From: a bacterium HR33
GTDB taxonomy: Bacteria; Gemmatimonadota; Gemmatimonadetes; Gemmatimonadales; GWC2-71-9
Assembly: GCA_002923375.1 (NCBI GenBank)
Contig: BEIJ01000001.1
Coordinates: forward strand, 496,001-560,000
Length of the DNA: 64,000 bases
Reading direction: 5' to 3'
In this document: positions 35,335-45,410 of the stretch, in pieces
Position numbering within the stretch: the first letter of the stretch is position 1
Layout: each line of letters opens with the position of its first letter
Translations under genes and position numbers: made by a program
The notes under the pieces: generated by a model
What the model was told of the DNA's origin: nothing
What the model saw: the letters and a program-made list of their open reading frames with translations, nothing else
The model's database searches: none

Positions 35335-36332
35335 TCCGTTTGCTCCGCAACCCCGGGCGCAGATCCGAATCGGTCTGCAAGACCCGGGATCTCCGGCGTC
35401 CCTTTGGCCGTCGTAACTGCACGTTCTATGGCCATGGCGACGGCCTGCTGCGCCAAAAGTTCCACCGCCATGGAATCTTTCACTTCCACCGCTCCACAGG
35501 AAACGGCAAACACGACATCGCCGTCCACCGCCGTTCCCACCGGAGTGATTCTCCAGCTAAGGGCGTCGGCCGCCATCTTCGCCACCTGGTAAAGCCCCAA
35601 CCGGTCGATCCGCGCATTGGTACCCACCACAACCAGCGTGGTATTGGCCCCGGGACGGCTAAACGAACCCGCCGGCTTCCCCCCGAGCGCCAGGTATCTC
35701 GCAGCATCCACCCAACCTTCGTCTCCCCGGGCTCCGGCCAAGATCCGGCCGTCCGCGCCGCGCACGTCTCCGAAGGCGTTCACCACCGCCAGGGCTCCTA
35801 CTATAAGATCTCCGGCTGCGACCGACCAAGTTCCCACACCGCCCTTCATCGCCGATTTCGCTCCCAGCACTTTGCCCACCGTGGCGCCGGTACCCGCTCC
35901 CACCGACCCCTCCTCGAAGTCCCGCCCCGCCCGCTCGCACGCCAGGTAACCGTGCTCCGCCTCCGGCCAGCGATCGGGCAAGCCCAGCGGGGCAAGGTCG
36001 AAGATAACCGCCGCCGGCACTATGGGGACTACGCCCACCCCAACGGGAAATCCGCGCCCTCGTTCGGCCAACCAGCGCATCACCCCGTCCGCCGCCCCCA
36101 AACCGAAAGCCGAGCCGCCGGTGAGCAATATGGCGTTGACCGCAGGCACCAAGTGGTGAGGCGACAAAGCGTCCAGCTCCCGGGTGCCCGTGGCCCTTCC
36201 GCGCACGTAGGCAGAAGCTCTCATCCCATCGGCGGGAGCCAAAACGACCGTACAACCGGTCGCCGCTTCCGCGTCGGTATAGTGCCCTACCAGCAACCCT
36301 TCTACATCGGTCAGCGCCGGGCTCCGGCCCAC
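35328..36332 (-). CDS. P1/S58-family self-processing aminopeptidase (DmpA/NylC-like)
   Basis: 334-aa Ntn-hydrolase-like enzyme. GHYTDAEAATGCTVVLAP opens it; GGSAFGLGAADGVMRWL and EEGSVGAGTGATVGK are family blocks. The autocleavage site is probably N230-T231 in PGANTTLVVVGTNA, where Thr becomes the N-terminal nucleophile as in NylC, giving two chains of about 230 and 104 residues. No signal peptide, so cytoplasmic. The substrate may be D-amino-acid-containing or beta-peptides. GTG start at 36332. Confidence 0.9.
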   Translation of the reverse strand: MGRSPALTDVEGLLVGHYTDAEAATGCTVVLAPADGMRASAYVRGRATGTRELDALSPHHLVPAVNAILLTGGSAFGLGAADGVMRWLAERGRGFPVGVGVVPIVPAAVIFDLAPLGLPDRWPEAEHGYLACERAGRDFEEGSVGAGTGATVGKVLGAKSAMKGGVGTWSVAAGDLIVGALAVVNAFGDVRGADGRILAGARGDEGWVDAARYLALGGKPAGSFSRPGANTTLVVVGTNARIDRLGLYQVAKMAADALSWRITPVGTAVDGDVVFAVSCGAVEVKDSMAVELLAQQAVAMAIERAVTTAKGTPEIPGLADRFGSAPGVAEQTEC

Positions 36333-36337
36333 AGAAT

Positions 36338-36520
36338 TCAGCTCTCCGCCCCCGCCGAAGATCCGCTGCTCTTTTCAGAACATGCCTTGCACAGAGTCAC
36401 CCCGCGCATCGAGCAGATCAAGCAAATGAACGTACCGCACTCGGCGCAAGGATACCCCTCCGAGGCCCGCTCCTCGTTGCCGCAGGCCCGGCAGATCATA
36501 GAATCGACTTCTTTTGGCAC
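36338..36520 (-). CDS. 60-aa Cys-rich zinc-binding protein
   Basis: Small protein with four CxxC knuckles: CRAC, CAEC, CLIC and CKAC, enough for two zinc sites in a RING/B-box- or ribbon-like fold. It may start at the internal ATG reading MICRACG (36499), which puts the first Cys at residue 3. A low-complexity Ser/Gly/Ala tail follows. It ends 5 bp before the P1 peptidase start. Family unknown; a protein-interaction or nucleic-acid adaptor is possible. Confidence 0.72.
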   Translation of the reverse strand: MPKEVDSMICRACGNEERASEGYPCAECGTFICLICSMRGVTLCKACSEKSSGSSAGAES

Positions 36521-36563
36521 CGTTACCCCCTTGGCTCGCCCAAGATTAGCCCAAGTTGCGCCC

Positions 36564-37451
36564 TCACGGCACCACCACCTTTATGGCACCCGGCACGACC
36601 TCGGCCTCCAGAGGCGTGGTGCCCCAAGGTTCCCCGTCCAACTGCACCGGGCGTTCCGGCTCGGTTTGCACCACCACCCGTTTGCCGCGGGCGTAGCGCA
36701 CCGAACCCGCGGCATCCGGAACACCGCTAGCCATCTTCCACAGAACCCCCGCCGTGCTGACCAGGCCGGTAGCGCGCAGGACCACCACGTCGAGCAGGCC
36801 GTCGTCCATGGAGATGTTGTTCCCCAACCTCAAAAAGGGAGGAACGATCTCGCCGCAGTTGGCGATCATAACCGTTGCAGCTTCCGCCTCCAGCGTCTCC
36901 CCGTCAACCGTGATCCGGTGGGGAACGCAGACTATGTGGGAAAGCTTCTGCCAGAACCGCGCAATGTAAGCTCCCATCCCCCAGCGCCGCTTGTCCGCCC
37001 CCGAAGTTGCCGCCATCAATTCGGCATCGAAACCTGCACCGCAGTTGACGGCGAAATAGTGGAGGCCGTCGGAGCGCTCCACCTTCCCCAAATCGATAGT
37101 CCTGGTCTTCCCTCGCAGCAAAAGCTCTGCCGCCTTTCTCGGATTCCTCGGTATGCGCAGATTGCCCGCCAGCAAGTTGCCGGTTCCCCCGGGAATCAGC
37201 CCCAGCGGAACCGCCTCCCCTACCATACCGCGCACCGCCTGCATGGCGGTTCCGTCTCCCCCGTAAACGGCTATGATATCGACCCCGGTCTCCAAGCCCC
37301 GCCGGGCCAGGCTCGCCGCCTCTCCCGGACCGGCAGTTTCGGCAACTTCGACCTTCAACCCGCCCCTGGCGAGAACCCGACAGATCTCGTCGGCCACCTT
37401 CCGCTCGGTTCTCGCAGCCGCAAAGTTGGCGATCAAAAGGACTCGGGCCAT
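36564..37451 (-). CDS. Diacylglycerol/sphingosine kinase-like lipid kinase
   Basis: 295 aa of the DAGK catalytic family. It has the ATP site VYGGDGTAMQAV, IPGGTGNLLAGNL, the NCGAGFDAELMA block and DGLLDVVVL near the C-terminal domain, ending with the typical VQLDGEPWG segment. Such enzymes phosphorylate diacylglycerol, undecaprenol or related lipids at the membrane. ATG 37451 shares one base with the tamB stop (TGATG); the much longer open frame upstream is antisense shadow of tamB. Confidence 0.91.
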   Translation of the reverse strand: MARVLLIANFAAARTERKVADEICRVLARGGLKVEVAETAGPGEAASLARRGLETGVDIIAVYGGDGTAMQAVRGMVGEAVPLGLIPGGTGNLLAGNLRIPRNPRKAAELLLRGKTRTIDLGKVERSDGLHYFAVNCGAGFDAELMAATSGADKRRWGMGAYIARFWQKLSHIVCVPHRITVDGETLEAEAATVMIANCGEIVPPFLRLGNNISMDDGLLDVVVLRATGLVSTAGVLWKMASGVPDAAGSVRYARGKRVVVQTEPERPVQLDGEPWGTTPLEAEVVPGAIKVVVP

Positions 37452-40400
37452 CAGTAGGTGCGTTCCCAGAAGAGATCCAGGCCCAGCTGATAGCGAATCT
37501 GATCCGCGCTCCCCAAGGCGGTGCAGGGACCGACCGCGTCCCGGCTCAGGGCCAGCAGAAAGTGGCGGCTCAAACGCCCCTCGGCGCTGAAACCGAGACC
37601 CACCGGTATGTCGGAGGCTTGAGGACAGATCCGCGGGCTGAGGGTGAGAAACGTGGGAATCCCGAAGAGACTCCGCTGTATTCCGACGGCCACCTCCGTA
37701 CCCGAAATCCCTGCCACACCCACTTCGCTGGGGCGAATCTGAAAGTAATCCAGGGGAAGGCCGAGGTTGGTGATTGCCTGCTCGAACTGCCCCGAGATCG
37801 CACCCGCGATGCGGGAAAGCGCCGTGTTGATCAACTCGGCATTGCGCCCGCCCTGGCCTCCTTGGGCCAGCGCCTGAAAGCTGGAGGTGCCGAAGATCAG
37901 ATACGACATGATCTCGGCCTCGGATATGGGCGGATGGATATCGCTGCTGAACGACAGCCTGGGCGAGTAAAGAGTGCCTCCTATGTGCACCGTGATGTTG
38001 ATGTTCTCTCGCGGCCGCCTCACCACGTGTCTCGCCTCTATGTCCAGTGCTGCATCCAAGTCCGGAGTGCCGAAGTATTGCAGCTGCCCCCGGGTCACCG
38101 TGAATTCCCGGGTGACGAAAGTGGTAAGGGGCAGCCTGTAGGTACCGCGGGGCGTTTCCAGTGTCCCGTCCAAACGGTAGCGATCCCGGATCTTGTTGAT
38201 GGTGAGCCTCCCGGTAAGTTGCACGTTCGCCTCGGAAGAGCGCATCCATACGTCGGAACCCATTTCCAGTACCAGGGAATCGATCCTCAGGCTATCCAAG
38301 AAGCGGATTTCGAACTCCGCCCCCAAGCGCTGCTGCCGGATCAGCGAGGTGTCGATCATGTCCGCATAACGGGGGTCTTCGAGATTGATCACCTCTTTGG
38401 TGATCAGATCCGTGAAGTACAAGATTCCCCGATTGACCGTCCCCCTGCCCGTAAGCCTCGCTCCCAAGACCGGCCCCTCGAGCCGGAAGTTTCCCGAGGC
38501 GGTAAAGCTCAGAAAATCGCGAATATCCACCGTGCGGAAGTTGCTCCCACTCAGCCGGAGATTCAGTATCGGGCGGGTCAGCTCCTCCAGCCTAACGTGG
38601 CCAGCGATAACCGCGAAGCCTTCGCCGCTCCGAAGCGAGAGAGTGTCGATCCGGATAGTGTCGCCGTTGAGCAGCAGGCGCCCGTCCAGCGCTTCGTAAC
38701 GCACCCCCAGTGCCGGGAGTGTCACCGCCCCGTCGCTTACCGTAATGGTCCCGGTGAGCTCCGGGCGGGTCCAGCTGCCGGCGATCCCGAAATCGGCGAA
38801 GAGGCGCCCTCCGGTATTCCGGGTGTAGGGAACCATCGCCTCCAAAAACGAGAGATCCACCCCCTGGGCGGTTACCCTCACCGACAAGGCACCGGGAAGC
38901 TTGCGCTCGGCCACATCCCGCAACGCCAAGTCCAAGGGAAGTTCCAGCGTGATCTGCAGTATCCTCTGGCCCGAACGCCACAGGCCGAAAGCACCCGTCA
39001 GGCGGCGGTTAGCATACTCCACGGTCCCGTCCAAATACCGGGCGCTGAAACCGCGGAACATCAGATCGCTCAGAGCGATCGAACCGGTAATCCGCGGTTC
39101 CGCAGCGGTCCCCTCCAGCTCGAGCGTACCGCTTACCTCTCCGGCTATCTCCTGGGGATCGTACTGCAAAAGCGCCCAGGCGTCAGCCAGTGGTACACTC
39201 TCCACCCGGGCCTCTAGGCTTGCCCGGCCGCGGCGCGGGATACTTCCATCCAGCTCCACCCTGGCTCTCCCGCTGGCGCTGGCCAATTTCACCGCCTCGA
39301 GTCCGATCGCACTGTCGCCCACGATTACTCGGGCTCCCCGCTCCAAAAACCAGACTTCGCTCGGGAGCAACACGGCCAGCGAATCTATCGGCACCCAGGC
39401 CCTGTCGCCCTCCGTCCACCATCTGCCCCCAGCTATGGCCGAGACCTCCGATCCTATCCGACTCCGCGCAAACCAACCGAGGGAATCGCGCCTGCCTGCC
39501 AGCTTCAGTTCCACCAGCGAAAAGCGACGCCCGTTCCAGCCCAGCGAATCGGCCTCGAAGTCCAGCACAACGATTCCCTTTTCCTCGCTGTGCCAGCGCA
39601 TCCCGGCCCGCGCCCGGTTGAGATTCAGTGCACCCCAGCTGACCCCTCCCAGCAAAAGCTCCGCATCTATCGAAAAGCGCCGCACAGATCCGGCGATGGT
39701 GGCTCGAAGTTCAGCCGCACCGGCCGGCAAGCTATCCGGGGACGGCCCCTCGGCACCGACCAGCCACCTTCCCAATGATTCCAGAGTCGCCAGGGAGTCG
39801 GTCCGAGCGGCCAACAACAGGTTGCCGGCTTCCGCCGACCCCAGACCCAGCGTTCCTGCCGCAGAGACCGCCAAGGCGGGCGCCCAGATTGCCAGGGAAT
39901 CGACCCTAAGAACGCTGTCGGTGATCTCCAGCAATCCCCGCGCAGAATCGACTAGAGTACCGGCAAGGCGGGAGGTGTCCAATACCAACAGCATCCGCGC
40001 GCTCGGCGGCAGCAGAGAATCCACCAGCGCCCGGCCGGTTATGGTACCGTAGAGCGAGCTTTGGGGAAGTGAGCTGTCGAGGGAACGGAGGTCCAGCCGC
40101 TCGAAGTTCAGCTCGAGTTGGTGCGCTCCCCAAGGGGGCGCCAGCGCTATCAGAGAACCGCGAGCTCGGAGCCGGCCCGCAGGACCCTCCAAGTCCGCCT
40201 CCAGCGCCAGAGAGTCCAAATAGCCTGCGAGCTTGAGGTCTCCGGCAAACGCCCCGTCCAAGGTCAGCCAGGGATAGCTGCTCCTCAGCCCGCTCAGCGA
40301 TAGCGAGTCCGCCGCCCAGTCGGCCCAAACACCCACCGTGTCGCTCCGGGTATCGACCCGGAGCACACCCCGCACCGTACTCGGAGGATGCGGTGCGTCT

Positions 40401-41767
40401 CGCTGTCTCAGCGTTCCGCTGAATTGAAAATCGCGCCAGGGACCGTCCAGAGTACCGGCCGCCTCGAGCGTTCCCGCAAGCCCCAGCGGAGCCAGCCGCC
40501 CTACGGTGCCCAGATCCAGCACTGCATGTCGCAAGGCGAAGCTTTGAAAGACGAAGTCCTCCGAGGTACCGAGGGAAACGATCCCTCCGCCTCTCAAGCG
40601 CGATTCCGGCCAACCCGGTACCAGCGAATCGCGGAAGCTCAAGTCCAGATCCACCGCAAGCCGCTCCTGCGGCCCGGACATTCGCAGTCTTCCACTCAAG
40701 CGCCCGGCCAGAGGCAGAGTGTCGAACATGGCGCGGAGGTACTCGAGGCTGAAGTCCGAAAAGGCGAGTTCGGTGTCCCGCATACCCCACCGCTCCCCGG
40801 GACCTATGACCAACCCCAGTGTACCTTCCAGGCGTTCTCCCCGCCGCCGGCTTACCAGTGCCAGCCCGTCCAGGCGGACTTCGAGCAGTTCCGAGCTGGG
40901 CGAACGCACCCGGGCCTCGACCCTTCCGCTCAAGCCTTCCGGTAACCAGGGAACGAGCCATCTGAGATCGGCGGGAGAGAAACGCGAACTGGCAGCGTCG
41001 AGGTGGTAGAGCCACGGTCCTTCGGGCCAGCTAATCGATCCTGTGACCCGGCCCTCGCTGTGGGGCAAGACCAACCGGTCAAGAGCGAGCGTCAGGGAAT
41101 CGCCCCAGAAGTCCACCACCCCCTCGAGATCCCTGACCTCCACGGCCGGTTCCGAGATCGCCGCCGCCAAATCGGCTACCTCGAACCGGATCGAGCGTTC
41201 TCGAGGCAAGGGCGACGAAAGCCGAACGTACGGCAGTCTGGCGGTGAGGTTGTCTATGACAACCTGGCTTTCTTCTCCGCTGGCCGCAGTACGGATGGTA
41301 ATGCGCCCGTTGGCAATCCGAACGTCCCGAAAAGCGATCAGCGGCGATGGGCCTTCGCTTCCGCGTCCCTCGCCCAACCGGAGGACCCGTTCCAGGTTCA
41401 GCCTGCCGGTAGAATCTTCGACCAGCTGCACCTCGGGATCCTCTAGACTCAACTGGCCGAGCACGATTCTGCCCGACAATAGATCGAGCAGCCGGTAACG
41501 TACCTCGAGCAGCGGGAACCGGGCCAACAGTTGGCCTTCGGGATCGCGAACGGTAAAGTCTCGCACCGCCAGTCCGCCGGTAAACGATCCCCCTACCCAA
41601 CCCACGGTCACGCTTCCGTCTATGGAGCCCTTGATGGCATCCAGCGCCCAGCGCACCACTATTTCCCTGCCGCTTGAAGTACGCAGGGCGGCGCCCGTGA
41701 CTCCCATCACGGTAGCTCCGAGCAAGACGGCGGCCGTGCCGATGCGGCGTGTCAGCGCCCCGCGCAT
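37451..41767 (-). CDS. tamB: TamB-like envelope protein (AsmA/DUF490 family)
   Basis: 1438 aa. An N-terminal signal anchor (about residues 8-28) is followed by a very long beta-rich repeat body of the bridge type and the conserved C-terminal TamB domain (about the last 350 residues: LNLRLSGSNFRTVDIRDFLSF, RGTVNRGILYFTDL, TRGQLQYFGTPDLDAALDIEARH, LSFSSDIHPPISEAEIMSYLIFG). It spans the periplasm and works with the Omp85 protein encoded one base upstream in protein insertion or lipid transfer to the outer membrane. Confidence 0.92.
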   Translation of the reverse strand: MRGALTRRIGTAAVLLGATVMGVTGAALRTSSGREIVVRWALDAIKGSIDGSVTVGWVGGSFTGGLAVRDFTVRDPEGQLLARFPLLEVRYRLLDLLSGRIVLGQLSLEDPEVQLVEDSTGRLNLERVLRLGEGRGSEGPSPLIAFRDVRIANGRITIRTAASGEESQVVIDNLTARLPYVRLSSPLPRERSIRFEVADLAAAISEPAVEVRDLEGVVDFWGDSLTLALDRLVLPHSEGRVTGSISWPEGPWLYHLDAASSRFSPADLRWLVPWLPEGLSGRVEARVRSPSSELLEVRLDGLALVSRRRGERLEGTLGLVIGPGERWGMRDTELAFSDFSLEYLRAMFDTLPLAGRLSGRLRMSGPQERLAVDLDLSFRDSLVPGWPESRLRGGGIVSLGTSEDFVFQSFALRHAVLDLGTVGRLAPLGLAGTLEAAGTLDGPWRDFQFSGTLRQRDAPHPPSTVRGVLRVDTRSDTVGVWADWAADSLSLSGLRSSYPWLTLDGAFAGDLKLAGYLDSLALEADLEGPAGRLRARGSLIALAPPWGAHQLELNFERLDLRSLDSSLPQSSLYGTITGRALVDSLLPPSARMLLVLDTSRLAGTLVDSARGLLEITDSVLRVDSLAIWAPALAVSAAGTLGLGSAEAGNLLLAARTDSLATLESLGRWLVGAEGPSPDSLPAGAAELRATIAGSVRRFSIDAELLLGGVSWGALNLNRARAGMRWHSEEKGIVVLDFEADSLGWNGRRFSLVELKLAGRRDSLGWFARSRIGSEVSAIAGGRWWTEGDRAWVPIDSLAVLLPSEVWFLERGARVIVGDSAIGLEAVKLASASGRARVELDGSIPRRGRASLEARVESVPLADAWALLQYDPQEIAGEVSGTLELEGTAAEPRITGSIALSDLMFRGFSARYLDGTVEYANRRLTGAFGLWRSGQRILQITLELPLDLALRDVAERKLPGALSVRVTAQGVDLSFLEAMVPYTRNTGGRLFADFGIAGSWTRPELTGTITVSDGAVTLPALGVRYEALDGRLLLNGDTIRIDTLSLRSGEGFAVIAGHVRLEELTRPILNLRLSGSNFRTVDIRDFLSFTASGNFRLEGPVLGARLTGRGTVNRGILYFTDLITKEVINLEDPRYADMIDTSLIRQQRLGAEFEIRFLDSLRIDSLVLEMGSDVWMRSSEANVQLTGRLTINKIRDRYRLDGTLETPRGTYRLPLTTFVTREFTVTRGQLQYFGTPDLDAALDIEARHVVRRPRENINITVHIGGTLYSPRLSFSSDIHPPISEAEIMSYLIFGTSSFQALAQGGQGGRNAELINTALSRIAGAISGQFEQAITNLGLPLDYFQIRPSEVGVAGISGTEVAVGIQRSLFGIPTFLTLSPRICPQASDIPVGLGFSAEGRLSRHFLLALSRDAVGPCTALGSADQIRYQLGLDLFWERTY

Positions 41768-41768
41768 A

Positions 41769-44003
41769 TCAGAAGGGCTGCCCCACCGCCAGGTGGATTC
41801 GCAAGCGGTCCCAAAATCCCAGCTTCACCACATCCCCCGGCCGCGGGTACTGGTCGTAGACCAGTTTCAGTTGCTGCCCTTCCGGCCGGTACAGCCTGCC
41901 CGCGGGAGGGCCGTAGGGGTTGTAGGCCAGGTCGAGCCGGACCGGCCCCAGCGGCGTGGCGATCCGCACTCCGGCGCCGGGAGTCACTCTGAGGTCGCGC
42001 AGGGCCAGGATCCGCTCGCCGCGCGCTTCGTCCCGCTCCACTACCTGCCCCGCGTCCACGAAAACGGCGCCGCCAACACGCCCCGAGAACAGAGGAAGCG
42101 GAAAGCGCAGCTCCGCATTGGCGAAGAACAGTTGGTTACCGCCGGTGGGGGCCGTGAGGGTGTCGAAACCGCTAACCGTGATTTCCTGCCCGGTTTGGGG
42201 ATCGCGCACTGTAGCGGTCCGCTCTCGAGTAGTATCTACCACGTACACTACCGGTCCCAGCAGGTTCTGAGAAAACCCGCGAACGCTGTTCGGGCCCCCG
42301 CCGTAGAAACGCTCGGCGGGGGGTACGATTCGGGCCTCCTGTCCCCCGACCACCACTTTGGGCGATACAATCGTTCCAGCGCGCACCCGCCATGCGAATA
42401 CGGTGCGCCTCGCAAGGGAGTGATAGGAGGAGAACTCCACGCTTCCTTTGGTGAACTGGATCAGTTCGTCGGAACCGATCGTGCGGGAGGCGTAACGCAA
42501 CTGAGCCGAGAGGACGTTGCCGCGGGTCGGTTCCAACACCGAGTTGGAGCGGTCGCGAACCAATGTAGCGCTCAAGGTTGACTGCAATCGTCTTTCGGCG
42601 AAGAGCAGAGTGTCCTCCACCGCGCAGACCAGTAGAAAAGCGCAGAATATCGCCGGTTCCGCCAGGGTCCGGCCGTAAGAAAGGGAGTAGGACAGGGTGA
42701 CGGGGATCTCCCAGCGCGTCTCCCTGGTGACCGAGAAAGTGCCCCCCACCGCCTCTCTCACGAACGCCTGCACCTCGCTGTGGCGCTCGGCGGAGAGGGA
42801 GAGAACCGCACGCATCCTCCGGGAAAAGAAATACGGCTCCCTGACGCTGGCGGTCACGTTGTAGTTGAGATTCAGGCGCTCGGTCCCTTCGTCTCGTTTT
42901 AGAGCGCCGCACAACGGCGTGTCTTGCAGGTCCGCCTCGAAGGGGCTTCCCACCCCAATCTTGGAAGCGCGGGCGCTCACATCCAGCACCCTGCCTCCTC
43001 CCAGCAAATCGTGGGCGGTCCAGGCCCCCAGGACCCGGAAGCAGTCCACCGTCCCGTAGCCCGCGCCCAGTCGCAAGCGGTGCAGAGCACCTTCGGCCAC
43101 CTGCACTCTCACCGTGACAGTGGTGTCCCTGGGTCCGGCAGGAAGGGAGTCCACCAGCGTTACGTTGGCATAGTTGAACAGCCCCAGGCGGTAAAGGTCA
43201 CGCTGGGTCTCGTACAGAGCCGATTGGCGGTACAGCGCACCGGCCCTGAGGGGAATCATCCGCCTCACCACGTCTTCGCCTATCTGCCGGGTTCCTTCCA
43301 CCACGACCCGCTCGATCACCGCTCGAGGCCCGGGTTCCACGTCAAAGGCGAGGTCCGCCACCAGGCTGTCCTCGTTCACGTCGTAGCGGCGGAACACCTC
43401 GACGAAAGGATACCCGCGGTTGCGCAGCGCGTTGCGAATGGTGTCGGCCGCGGCTTCGAACCGGAAGCGATTGAAAGGATCCCCCACCGCTATGGGGAGA
43501 TCGCGAATCAGATCGCGGGCGGGAACGATACCTTCGGTCCCGGTCACCTCCAGGGAGCGCACCCGTACCGGAGGTCCCTCGCTAATCAGGAACTTCACCG
43601 ATACCGCTCCGCCGCTGCGCCGGACGATGGTGTCCACGTGCACTCGGGGATATCCGCTCTGGCGGTACAGGAGGATCACCCGGAGAACGTCCCGCCGGAA
43701 TTCCGTCTCGTCGAAATAGCGCTTCTCGCCGATCCCCAGCCATCGGGTCGCCCAATGGCGAGCCATGAACGACGACTGCGAGGTGGCGATAGAAATCCGG
43801 AGGGAGAGATCGTCGATAGCCCGATTGCCCTCGAAGGACACCTCCCTGACCACCGGCCGCTCTTCCTCGCGGAACTGCGCGCCTAGGGAGCTCGGCCCCC
43901 AAACCAGGATCCCCAGCGCGACCAGCGCGCTACTTGCGATCCAGCGCAGCGAAAAACTCCTCCTCCGAGGTGCACTTAACTCGAGGGCGACCCTGATCCC
44001 CAC
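41769..44003 (-). CDS. Omp85-family outer-membrane assembly protein (TamA/BamA-like)
   Basis: 744 aa. Signal peptide (IASSALVALGILVWGPSSLGAQ), about four POTRA domains (VVREVSFEGNRAIDD, VRVRSLEVTGTEG, VIERVVVEGTRQIGEDVVRRM, each with beta-alpha-alpha-beta-beta spacing) and a 16-strand barrel with the Omp85 lid motif VRGF in GPNSVRGFSQN and a C-terminal Phe. Pairing with tamB points to TamA, though BamA is not excluded. GTG start at 44003 overlaps the reductase gene by 74 bp; no better start with full signal peptide was found. Confidence 0.91.
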   Translation of the reverse strand: MGIRVALELSAPRRRSFSLRWIASSALVALGILVWGPSSLGAQFREEERPVVREVSFEGNRAIDDLSLRISIATSQSSFMARHWATRWLGIGEKRYFDETEFRRDVLRVILLYRQSGYPRVHVDTIVRRSGGAVSVKFLISEGPPVRVRSLEVTGTEGIVPARDLIRDLPIAVGDPFNRFRFEAAADTIRNALRNRGYPFVEVFRRYDVNEDSLVADLAFDVEPGPRAVIERVVVEGTRQIGEDVVRRMIPLRAGALYRQSALYETQRDLYRLGLFNYANVTLVDSLPAGPRDTTVTVRVQVAEGALHRLRLGAGYGTVDCFRVLGAWTAHDLLGGGRVLDVSARASKIGVGSPFEADLQDTPLCGALKRDEGTERLNLNYNVTASVREPYFFSRRMRAVLSLSAERHSEVQAFVREAVGGTFSVTRETRWEIPVTLSYSLSYGRTLAEPAIFCAFLLVCAVEDTLLFAERRLQSTLSATLVRDRSNSVLEPTRGNVLSAQLRYASRTIGSDELIQFTKGSVEFSSYHSLARRTVFAWRVRAGTIVSPKVVVGGQEARIVPPAERFYGGGPNSVRGFSQNLLGPVVYVVDTTRERTATVRDPQTGQEITVSGFDTLTAPTGGNQLFFANAELRFPLPLFSGRVGGAVFVDAGQVVERDEARGERILALRDLRVTPGAGVRIATPLGPVRLDLAYNPYGPPAGRLYRPEGQQLKLVYDQYPRPGDVVKLGFWDRLRIHLAVGQPF

Positions 44004-45333
44004 CGCAAGCGGTTTCCAACTGATCGATTTTCCGCCAATCCTCGTAGCTCACGAACCGCGGCTGCCGCTCCGCCACCAGCCGCGCAGCCTGCTCTATTGA
44101 AGGATGATCGGGCGTCAAAACCCTACCGCGCGACAGATCCTCCAGCATCCGCTCCACCGTCTCCCCCGCATCCGGCTTGTTGGTGCCGATCACTCCCGTG
44201 GCCCCCCGCTTGATCCACCCCGCCACGTACAGCCCTAAAAGCGGCGCCCCGCTTTCGGGATCGATCACCCTACCCCCGTCATTGGGCACCACTCCCGCCT
44301 TGGCATCGAAGGGAAGCCCCTCGATCGGCACACCGCGGTATCCCACCGACCGGAAGACCAACCCCACCGCCAACTCCTCGTACACCCCCGTCGGCTCGGC
44401 CTTGAGTCCGCCGCGGCCGTCCGGTGACAGCCGATTCCGCACCAGGCGGAGAGCTTTGACCCGCCCCTCCTGGTCGCCCACGATCTCCACCGGGGAAACC
44501 AGGAACCGAAGAGTGAGCAGGCGCGGCTTGCCGCCCGGCGTTCTCTGCGCGAATTCCTGCAGGATCTCCAACTTGCGCTTCAAGGTACGGTCGTCGCTCC
44601 GCTCCAGCTCCGAGCGGCTCAAAGGATCGAGCTCCAGCTCTTCGGGCAACACCCTGACGTCGGCTCCGGGAAGCTCTCCCAGCTCCCGCACCTCCGGGTT
44701 GGTGAACGCCGCCTGCAAGGGGCCGCGGCGGCCCAGCATGTAAACTTCGCGCACCCGGCTACGCGCCAGCGCCTCCAGCGCATAGTCGGCGATGTCCGTC
44801 CGGCGCAGCTCTTCGGGGGTCCGGCACAGGATTCGCGCCACATCCACCGCAACGTTACCCACACCCACCACCGCCACCCGTTCCACCGAAAGATCGAAAC
44901 TCCGGTCGCGATACTCGGGATGCCCGTTATACCAGGCTACAAACTCGGTGGCGGCGTGACTGCCCTTCAGGTCCTCGCCCGGGATTCCCATCCGGCGATC
45001 AGCCTGCGCCCCGGTCGCAAAGCAGATCATGTGATAGTGGCGCTTGAGATCGTCCAGCGTGAGGTGCCGCCCCACGTCCACATTGCCGTAAAACCGGAAC
45101 GCCGGCTTGGCCGCCACCTTCTCGAAGGTGCGGCTCACCCGCTTGATTTCCTCGTGATCGGGCGCCACACCATAGCGGACCAATCCGAAGGGGGCCGGCA
45201 GTCGCTCGTACATGTCCACCGACACCACCGGCTCGCTGCGAGATAGCAGGTGATGGGCCACGAAAAAGCCGGCCGGACCCGAGCCCACCACCGCGACCCG
45301 CAAGGGCAATTCAGCACTTCCCGGTCCAGACAT
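43930..45333 (-). CDS. fprA: Ferredoxin-NADP+ reductase, FprA/adrenodoxin-reductase type
   Basis: 467-aa FAD enzyme. FAD site VAVVGSGPAGFFVAHHLL; LVRYGVAPDH and the long EVYMLGRRGPLQAAFTNPE segment are typical of the mycobacterial FprA/adrenodoxin reductase family; NADP site VAVVGVGNVAVDVARIL; the C-terminal AGWIKRGATGVIGTNKPDAGETV closes the flavin site. It passes electrons between NADPH and a ferredoxin in the cytoplasm. A tail of about 55 residues after that motif is extra. It is divergent from the cobalamin adenosyltransferase gene, 77 bp away. Confidence 0.94.
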   Translation of the reverse strand: MSGPGSAELPLRVAVVGSGPAGFFVAHHLLSRSEPVVSVDMYERLPAPFGLVRYGVAPDHEEIKRVSRTFEKVAAKPAFRFYGNVDVGRHLTLDDLKRHYHMICFATGAQADRRMGIPGEDLKGSHAATEFVAWYNGHPEYRDRSFDLSVERVAVVGVGNVAVDVARILCRTPEELRRTDIADYALEALARSRVREVYMLGRRGPLQAAFTNPEVRELGELPGADVRVLPEELELDPLSRSELERSDDRTLKRKLEILQEFAQRTPGGKPRLLTLRFLVSPVEIVGDQEGRVKALRLVRNRLSPDGRGGLKAEPTGVYEELAVGLVFRSVGYRGVPIEGLPFDAKAGVVPNDGGRVIDPESGAPLLGLYVAGWIKRGATGVIGTNKPDAGETVERMLEDLSRGRVLTPDHPSIEQAARLVAERQPRFVSYEDWRKIDQLETACGGDQGRPRVKCTSEEEFFAALDRK

Positions 45334-45410
45334 TCAGCCTGTGCCTCTCGCTGGAGTTTCCACGTACCTCTGGTGCAACTATGAGGTAAATTAGACACCG
45401 AACCTCGAGG

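Noticed and set aside
35340-37457. 705-aa plus-strand open frame
   Set aside because: Antisense to the P1 peptidase, zinc protein and lipid kinase genes; translation is His/Arg/Pro-rich shadow text.
37452-38249. N-terminal extension of the lipid kinase frame
   Set aside because: It overlaps the conserved TamB domain in another frame; kinase similarity starts at 37451.
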